DNA of 64,000 nt from Owenia fusiformis (lineage: Eukaryota > Annelida > Polychaeta > Sabellida > Oweniidae), in assembly GCA_903813345.2 (NCBI GenBank), contig CAIIXF020000011.1, positions 13,437,754 to 13,501,753 of the forward strand, in the 5' to 3' direction. A program made the translations under genes and the position numbers. Of this stretch, positions 56,522-64,000 are shown piece after piece (positions within the stretch are counted from its first letter, which is position 1; each line of letters starts with the position of its first letter). The notes under the pieces are model-generated. The model searched no databases. It had not been told where the DNA came from and saw only the letters and a program-made list of their open reading frames with translations.

Positions 56522-56778
56522 ATTGTTGTAGCCAGAATGTTTCGGGTCACTACGAAAAAAGTTATCAAAGGATTAATGCAAATGCATTTAATATGAACAA
56601 AATGTCAACTACGGGAGAGTTTCCTGCCCCTGCGATCCGATTTGTCCATTTAGAAAAAGATCAACCATGTAACCAAATCCATGTATTCCATTCTGACAGA
56701 ATTCCATCTAAGTTTATTATGTTCGAAATCCCGAATGTCCCCGGGAGAATCTCTCTTCGAAATCATAATGTCAGATAG
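56522..56778 (+). CDS. Possible terminal exon, unknown product
   Basis: After a reasonable acceptor (AATTGTATTGTCAG|ATTG) a phase-compatible frame of 85 codons runs to TAG with mixed composition: CCSQNVSGHYEKSYQRINAN, later TGEFPAPAIRFVHLEKDQPC and IPSKFIMFEIPNVPG. Codon use looks less repetitive than the surrounding DNA. No domain is recognised, no AATAAA follows closely, and no upstream exon is identified, so this may be chance. Confidence 0.25.
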
Positions 56779-59752
56779 ATACAAAATAATACTGATATCT
56801 GAAGACACTTAATTTGGCTCCCGTTTTAATTAGACGGATTGACGGATTCAGAAAATCCGCCAAATTAAAGATCCGTCAAATTTCTGTTTGGAAGTTTTGT
56901 CCAATGCACTTCATAAATTAAACTTCTGGGGCCCCTTTTCCTGTCAACTGAACATGTCCTCAATTCTACATTATCCCAAAAGAAATAATGACATAAACCA
57001 TGGGCTTTCAAGAGAATCTTTTCCGCCAAATTAAATAGCCGCCAATATTTGAAATTGAGCAAATTCGTCAAATTAAGTAATGTCAAAGTAAGTGTACCTA
57101 CAGTATCTGTTAGGGGGGGGGGGGCTCAAGGCATAAAGATTACCGGGAGATACAAACCGGAGAAATAGACTGCAATCATAGACTCTCTTGAATCTTCACC
57201 TATGTGGAGGAAATAAAGACACTGGACAGAACTGAACTGATATCCTTTCTATGAAGAAGCAACGCAATCAAACAGTTAATTAATTATTGTGTGATCTAGA
57301 TAACAGATCAAAGAAATCAATTCCAAGATCATTATTACTTTGTATTTAGTTCGTTGTATTTTTGAAAAGGGGTATCTAACACAGGTTTTAGGTGATATAA
57401 AGATGGCAGCACCAGCAATCAAGTATTATCTTTTTGGGAAATTATAAATAAACGCATATCGATTATCATGCCATCTCTATTTAGAATTATTTCTATCGAC
57501 ATGTTCTACGATGTCACGGCCGTAAAACGGACACAATTATTTTCGGATTGTTCGATTTCTGCTAGAGAATTCAACAAATCTTCGAGTTTTATTTTCCTTG
57601 AGAAAGTTTACATAAAAATCGCTAAATGAAAGGGCCCATAATATGGTAAACGCTTTTTGAGTTATTCTTCACGGGGTTACAATGATCAGAAAAATTATGG
57701 ACTTTTATGACCCTACCGTATGAGTAACCATGTTTGTTTGAAGTTTAAGACATTCCCAGAAATCCAACAATTATCAATTATGGGATTCACCTGATGATAT
57801 TAGGGGATTGACCTGATATTGTTATATTGACTTATGTCTGTTTTTTGGAAAGATCACATCAATGATTGTGGATTAACTGATTAACAGATCGCTCTTTTAT
57901 AAAGCCGTGGCAGCTATAAGCATAGAAGTGGTCAAGAATGTCTGTTCGTTAAAAATGATCGAGGTTGGGTTAGATCTCCAAAAGAGAAAATAGTCCGACT
58001 TTTTTCAATATGTTCAGTTTTATTAAAAGGATTGCTTTAAAGTTGCACATTTAAAGTTAACATTGATTGTTTGAATTATTAATGAAAACAAATTGATTGT
58101 CTCCAGCACTTTGTGTATTGGAATCCATTATGAATATTGCGTTATTGTTATTTGTTCTGCTTTAGACAATGTTTTAACAGATCAATCGTGATACGTAGGA
58201 TGCGCCCATCTTTGATTGAATCACAGGCGAATAAAAATGGAATTGGGAATGTTTTGGCATGATTTGACATCATGATATTGGTTTATTGGGATTTATTCAT
58301 GTTTGTATCAATAATTTTTATTGAATAATGTTAGGTGACAACTCCACAGGATAAATTCCACATTGTTTCAAGAGCATTATTTGGAAATCATATCCTTTAT
58401 GTATGGGGTTTTCAACATTTTAAATTGCCCACTGCTGTGTAATTTTAAATACGTAAAAATATTGAATCTATTTTATAAGAATAAAGATGAACAAACCAAG
58501 TGTCAATTTTTGCCTTGTAAAGTGTGTTGCAAAAATGTAATCTCAAAATTGCCATAAGTAATTGATTTTGAAAATAAGCTGTATACATAAAACTGGAATT
58601 CAGAATCGGCAGATGGAATATGTGAGTTTGAGAATTTCGAAATACAATCTTAAACAAAATAACGAGGGAATTCAAAAAATTTCATTACATCAAATGGGAA
58701 TCATTTCAATGTAATTTTTTTTGGATTTTCCCCAACTTTAAATCCAGATGGCGGGGCATTCTAAAATATTTCAAAATAAGAGAGCAAATACACTAAAAGA
58801 GAAGAAATACATTTCACAACAGATTGTTTTCCCAAATAAGTGACAAGACCCGATAAGTCAACGCATTGGATTTATTAATACAACATAGTCAATTTATTTT
58901 TCAGTCCAATGTCATGAAGAATGTCAACAAAAAGATGGAAGGTGGCCCCTTTTTATATAAATGTGATTATATATTATTAATAGCTGTTAGATTACCCTTT
59001 GTAAATAAAAATGCGCATGGTGCTTTAAGCAATCATATCGTTTTCATTTTTCTGTATTATCATTCCAACCATTCAGAGGTACAATAAAGGTATACTATGC
59101 CCCAATGGAGAAAATCAATGAAGTTCTCAAATATAGTAGTTTTCCCGTCTTGATGTACTTCATCGTCATCGTGACAGGAGTCATTCACTAGTGTATTGTT
59201 TAAAATAATACTGCATCCCCCGGCCAATTATTCTTTCACTATTTTGAGCAGTTTTCGTGTAATTTTGAGCAAATATCAAATGTGACCTCACCCCAGGGGT
59301 AATTCAAAAGTCATCCCCTTAGCAAATGCTGGATTCGGACCTCGTACTTGTCAATGCGAAATAATGGGTGTTGATTAGTGAAAATACCCATTTAAACAGA
59401 CCCTCTTAATCATAACGAACTTTGACCTTAGACGATTGCCGAACGTTTAGGGACGTCAGTCTGCGTTTCCCGATCGTTCATACGATTTCCGAACGTTTTA
59501 GTGACGCAAAAGTTGACTTCCGTGGATGACTGATGATCTGATTGGCTTGACTTCCGGAGTGAGGTCAGTGTGAATTTTCTCGGAAGAGACGCTCTGATTG
59601 GTCAAATACGAATGATACAGTTTCATAAAAGTATTTAACGATTCTCGAACGTTTAGACGATATCCAAACGTCTTTTTGACGTCAGTGTTCCGTGCATGAT
59701 TGATACTCTCCGATCGTTCGGTTGACTTTCGTAGACAATTGTTATTGTTGAG
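56779..59752. other. 3-kb stretch without supported genes
   Basis: 56830-57075 repeats CCGCCAAATTAAA / CCGTCAAATT, with CCATGGGCTTTCAA at 56998 shared with the 16511 palindrome. 12-G run at 57113-57124. 57205-57240 (GGAAATAAAGACACTGGACA then GAACTGAACTG) resembles a LINE/SINE tail. 59425-59735 is GC-richer, repeats CGAACGTTTAG and has a CRE-like TGACGTCA near 59678; it may be a small repeat or an old promoter. Confidence 0.45.
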
Positions 59753-60540
59753 GCGTTTCACCCCCATACAGTAGGTAATCATAGTTTATAAGTTCATTCG
59801 CCTTCAAAATAGTCACCACCATGCGCTACACATTTCTTACAGCGTTTCAACAAGTCCTGATATGCATGGTGAAGTTCACCTTTAGCTGTAGCATAAACGC
59901 TATTAGTAAATGCCTGGATAAAGTCAGCTTCATCATCGAAATAGATACCACGAAGTGGTTTCTTGGCCTCGGGAAACATGAGTCACATGGTGCCATATCA
60001 GAAGAATATGGCAGATGGGCTGTAGTTGGGCCTGCAAGCACTCGTGTATTGCATCTAATGTAACATTGGGTCTGTGGGCTGGGGCATTATCATGGTAAAA
60101 GTAAAAATTCCCAAGGAGATCTGGTCGTTTTTTCTCATTGCATCTTTAAGATCTTTCTTCAGCACCTGATACACATTTTTAAACTGAGTGTCATACATAA
60201 CTGATTGACTCAAAATAGATCAGCATACCTCATAAAGTAATCTAGTTTACAACTTTATAAATGAGTGATAAGGTTTTGTAACTGAGCTTTGAATAATAAA
60301 CTCCATTGACGGTGACTCCAGTTGCCACAGAGTGAACCAGGATAACTGTGTCGTACTCTTGCTCCACCTACCCTGTTTTCATGTTGCTATGGTAACCAGA
60401 CACCTATGTTGCTGGTCAAATTTATTGCTTATTTTTACACAAAATGAAACTAATATATACGGGGTGGTTGTGGCCAAATATGAACAATATTCATAAAGTA
60501 TTAAGACTTTTAAAGGTCACATTCAAATCTTGGACTTTGT
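59753..60540 (-). mobile_element. Mariner-type element, damaged copy 2
   Basis: Very similar to 47760-48400: the same MFPEAKKPLRGIYFDDEADF C-terminal part (59979-59797) and the same SPDMAPCD-S frameshift. It keeps the right inverted repeat (60361-60540: CACCTACCCTGTTTTCATGT to CTTTTAAAGG), which is absent in copy 1, but lacks the left one. The shared frameshift shows that both descend from one already dead copy. Confidence 0.85.
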
Positions 60541-60746
60541 TATTATTCTTAATCTGCCGCCCACGGGCCTACCATCACCCATTTACTATATTATTTCACA
60601 TAATAAGGCTCATTGTTCATCCGGAATCTTGACATAAACATTGGAACTGGACTTCTGCTAAATTATATTGCAAATCAAAAGTGCCGATATACAAGTTATT
60701 ATATGATGTGATTAATTATAAGGTGCATCAATACTAACTAATATTA

Positions 60747-61571
60747 TACACTCCCCTCCATACGTTTGGCAACCTTAGCTCCCCCATTGAACTACGTGTT
60801 AAAGCCCCTTTACCTTTGAATTTTTATTTTCTTAACCTGCGATGCAAATACTAATACTATTGATGGAAACGTAATTTGACTTTATTTCCAATACCTCCAA
60901 ATTTTCTCAATTTTTTTCCTCAATTACAATAAGTCGAAAATTGATGATAAATTTGATGAATTTTTGAAAATCGACATATCCATGTTAACCAATGGAAAAT
61001 GGTAGGTTTGCCGCAAATCATATGACAGAATATCCATCCATGAGTCCTTGCAAAAATACGAGTTAGGCAGGCAATTGAATTTGCTAACTTTATTTAACAA
61101 AACATTGATATGTTTCTTCAGGATTTACAAAGTTATAGGGCTTTAAAGTCAAAATTATTTTCAAAAATGACTTTGAAGCGCTGTAACTTTAGTATTCATC
61201 AAATATTAAAAACTTAGTGTACAAAAAAGTTAAACAGTTCAATTTTCTATACAAACATATATTTGCTGAATCTTTTACTAAAAAGATATCCTGATTTCTG
61301 ATTTGCCCCGAACCCTCCATTTCCCATTGGATTACAAGGAAATGACGGTTTTCAAAAAGTCATCAAATTTATTATCAATTTTCGACTTATTGAAATTGAG
61401 GAAAAAAATTGAAAAACTTGGAGGTATTGGAAATAAAGTCAAGTTACGTTTCCATCAAGATTATAAGTTATTTTATCGCCGGTTAAGTAAATAAAAATTC
61501 AAACGTAAAGAGGCTTTAACACGTAGTTCAATGGGGGAGCTAAGGTTGCCAAACTTATGGAGGGGAGTGTA
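60747..61571. mobile_element. MITE family E, complete copy (TA-flanked)
   Basis: TA-CACTCCCCTCCATACGTTTG to the inverse ...GGAGGGGAGTG-TA bounds an 821-bp element (60749-61569) with inverted arms of roughly 240 bp: CCCATTGAACTACGTGTTAA and TTTTCCTCAATTACAATAAG recur inverted. Long TIRs and TA duplication suggest a Tc1/mariner-type family. Copies at 29351-30155 (truncated) and 63121-63167 (one end only). Confidence 0.9.
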
Positions 61572-63230
61572 TACATATACGTCGTAAAAACCATGCTCAT
61601 CCTGTAGATCCATGTATGTACATGCTGTCTGCTTACAGTTTTGGATGACTCAGCTTAAAAAAAGTTTGAAATCTGGAGTCTTAAATTGAACTTGTTCAAT
61701 TTACATGTCTAGTCAAGTTTGCAATCGATTCAGGTTATACTGTATTTTTGGTATCTCTGAGATAATCAATGGCATCCAATATTGAGATCTGATGATAACC
61801 TCAGAGTCAATGGTGCACAGCCACATGTAAGTCAATACAACCTTACTGAACGGATTGACCCTATCTCAGCTTTTGTGTGCCCAAGCACTTTAATATTTTA
61901 CAAAGTATTTACAAAGTATTTAATTATATGACATTCTATTATGTACATATAACACTATCAGGAGAAAGTGATCATTCACAATGCACAATGATTTTGTTAA
62001 ACAGTCACCTAGGAAATAATAAATATTAAAAACAGTTTCGGAAACAAAGGACTTTACAAACTTTCATGTCGATAATTCATTTTTGATTGGACTCAGTCTT
62101 TGAAGTTAAGGCAAAATGAGACTTGATTGTTGAAGACAATGCACAATAATTTTGTAAAACAGTCACCTGGAAAACAATAAGTATTGAAAACAATTTCGGA
62201 AACAAAGGACTTCACAAACTTTAATGTATAATTCATTTTTGATCTGATACTTTTACAAATTAAAATATGTTCAGTATTGTCGTCTTATTGCTTCTTTGAA
62301 TGTTAATTAATATTCTGTTCCCTATGGCATTTTTGCGTTTTTATTCGATCAACTAATATGAACAAGATTGATCCACTATTTTCACAATTAGATGTATTTG
62401 TGCAAACGTTTCAACAACCCTTGTATTATATTTCTTGTTTGGAATTTCAATTTCAGTTCAGTTATTCCAATTTTTCTACAAATCATTCAATACTATGTTT
62501 GATAATTCACTTTCCTTGACACGCAGTTGAAATTCCAGAAAGTCCATGTTTCTTCCATTGTTAGGTATTGTCACAGCTGATAAATTTGGTCTTCGCCATA
62601 AATCAGTTCCAGATCTTCATTTCGATTTAAGATATCTAGCAACCTGCATTGCAAACAGGATCCCGAGATCTTTTTAAAGGGCCTGCAGTGTTGTCTATTT
62701 TAAGAAGTTTTATTCATACCAGAAATCGCCTATATTTGTAATCAATTATGTTACAATATTCATGGAGATCGTCGACGTAACAAAAGCGAGGGACTAAATA
62801 TGTGAATTGCATCTTCTTTAATATACCAAACATAGAACCGCCTGCATATTCTCAAACTAGACTATGCTCTTAACTTTGAACCAAATTATTGTTCACAACT
62901 TGACTTATAAGTGGTGTAGAATCGAGAAATAAAAATATTTTACCGAAAACGAAGCCCAGAAGTTCTCCCATCTTGTTACGCTGACGTATCGTACCAGCGA
63001 GTTTCACCGAAACAGTGCATTCACGGTACTCCAAAATCTGCTTATCTATTGCTGAGAGACTACTTGTGAAATTGCTTCCAATGTGGGAAACTCATCCTAT
63101 CCATTGTTTTCCGAAAAAGATCAATGGGGGAGCTAAGGTTGCCAAACTTATGGAGGGGAGTGTACAATCCCTTTCCATAGTTTAGCCTACATGTACCTGA
63201 AAGCTGTTTAATCATAATACATATTTTTAT
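61572..63230. other. Non-coding stretch with a two-unit tandem repeat and a solo MITE E end
   Basis: 61975-62090 and 62138-62243 are two diverged units (GCACAAT(G/A)ATTTTGT, AACAGTCACCT, TTTCGGAAACAAAGGACTT), period about 158 bp. 63121-63167 is a lone right end of MITE E. No exon upstream of 63237 could be fixed. Confidence 0.6.
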
Positions 63231-63236
63231 TTTCAG

Positions 63237-63316
63237 TGTCCAGAGCTTCCTCTGTAACTAGCCATACATCAATTCTAATTACTATAGTGACCATTCTGAT
63301 GTATGCGTTGATGTAA
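63237..63316 (+). CDS. Probable 3' terminal exon with hydrophobic tail
   Basis: A strong pyrimidine tract and acceptor TTTTTATTTTCAG (to 63236) precede TG TCC AGA... in phase 1, reading SRASSVTSHTSILITIVTIL then MYALM and TAA (63316). AATAAA follows at 63339-63344. A Ser/Thr-rich spacer and 16-17 hydrophobic residues right at the C terminus fit either a GPI-anchor signal or a tail anchor. The upstream exons are not identified; they may lie in 57000-63000 or the signal may be a retained fragment. Confidence 0.45.
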
Positions 63317-63338
63317 ATGAAGGTTGTCATGGACACTC

Positions 63339-63344
63339 AATAAA
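63339..63344 (+). terminator. Polyadenylation signal AATAAA
   Basis: 23 bp after the stop of the terminal exon at 63237-63316. It supports that exon as a real 3' end. Confidence 0.45.
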
Positions 63345-64000
63345 GAAACAAGGCAGATTATATAATTTGGTGTGTAAAAACAATTCATGTGTATATCTCA
63401 TTACCAAATGGAAGCAAAAATTCGAGCATTAGAGTTATTACGCACATGAATGTATTTCTACATGAACGCGTCCGATTAATGAGGTTCATAAACTGAACTG
63501 AACTGAAAGCTCAACATGGCAAAATTAATGTTAAAATGAAGGAGACAACAAAAATGAATAAAAATATAGACTTATATGATGAAATTAAGCCTATTGTGGC
63601 AGCTAATACTGTTTGTACAGTCGTTATATAGCGTTGTGTTGTTTCATGTGTACATATATACCTTAATTGTGTTATACCAAAAATATTGTTGTACAATTAT
63701 ATGAAAATGTTGTAAATTGTAAATATGATTTTGTAAATAAATTAACATATGGTGAATAGTTGCCTCGATCTTCGAAATCCATTTCATGGAAAAGATCTCA
63801 TTTGAAGAAAAAATGATTTCCACATTAAAACACTATATGTTATTATATCCTTATTCCTGGCACTTCTCCTTTCTAATGGTATGTCCAATCCCTGAGACTA
63901 ATACATTCTACTATACCTTGCATTTGGTGTTCATGAGCACCCCATTTGGCTTATAAGTAATGATTATGTTATTTGTTTTTATTTGTCTGTTCCTTATTAA
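63345..64000. other. Window end, non-coding
   Basis: 63440-63508 (GAACGCGTCCGATTAATGAG then AACTGAACTGAACTGAAAGC) resembles a LINE 3' tail with an ACTGA microsatellite. A 61-codon minus frame (63511-63696) is hydrophobic at its end but has no recognised domain. Nothing else is seen. Confidence 0.45.

Noticed and set aside
59425-59735. CRE-like TGACGTCA and CGAACGTTTAG repeats as a promoter
   Set aside because: No transcript start, exon or TATA signal next to it; more likely a small repeat. Mentioned in the region entry only.
59794-60063. Overlapping frames on both strands as separate genes
   Set aside because: The minus frames are mariner transposase pieces in two frames, and the plus frame is their shadow; a matching set occurs at 47807-48127.

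Overview
This window reads as a gene-poor, repeat-dominated, AT-rich stretch of a metazoan nuclear genome. The evidence is introns with GT-AG boundaries, AATAAA signals, non-LTR retrotransposon tails, mariner remnants, many TIR/MITE elements and a tyrosine-recombinase retrotransposon. The element mix and the secreted PAN-type gene suit a marine invertebrate (a mollusc-like lophotrochozoan, a deuterostome or a cnidarian). The sequence alone does not settle the phylum. No bacterial operons, rRNA or CRISPR arrays are present.

Layout. 1-2500: tandem repeat and nested MITEs/foldbacks. 2501-7497: a full-length Ngaro/PAT-like (DIRS-order) retrotransposon on the minus strand with intact split direct repeats (A1-ORFs-B1A2-B2) but broken ORFs. 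7498-12550: foldback element 8517-9473 with 6-bp target duplication, a tRNA-like pseudogene, and an inverted copy of an early dispersed repeat. 12555-15775: adjacent and nested TTAA-flanked elements that have taken in TA-flanked MITEs. 16100-18700: small MITEs, a 30-bp perfect palindrome in an 8-bp direct repeat, a ~106-bp satellite and a possible minus-strand first exon. 18720-24240: mostly featureless AT-rich DNA. 24260-28900: a transposon-type pseudogene split by a 2.8-kb foldback element and by a small MITE. 28900-36600: a duplicated segment enclosing two oppositely oriented acidic-repeat minisatellites with a LINE 3' end between them. 36600-44150: a hAT-like insertion, a LINE 3' end, a 340-bp tandem array, and a tandem duplication whose second copy holds a 1672-bp insertion with 51-bp TIRs, 5-bp duplications and its empty site next door.

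The best cellular gene is at 45247-46957 on the plus strand. It has four exons and encodes a predicted secreted protein of about 277 residues: a signal-type start, a globular module, and a C-terminal Cys-rich PAN/Apple-like domain. A second isolated signal is a 3' terminal exon at 63237-63316 with a hydrophobic tail and AATAAA. The remainder, 47500-64000, holds two related mariner remnants with shared flanks, two LINE fragments (one with a recognisable RT domain), several MITEs with target duplications, and short tandem repeats.

The genes do not form a pathway. The window mainly records layered mobile-element activity, and the most informative parts are insertions whose empty sites, target duplications or nesting order can be read directly.
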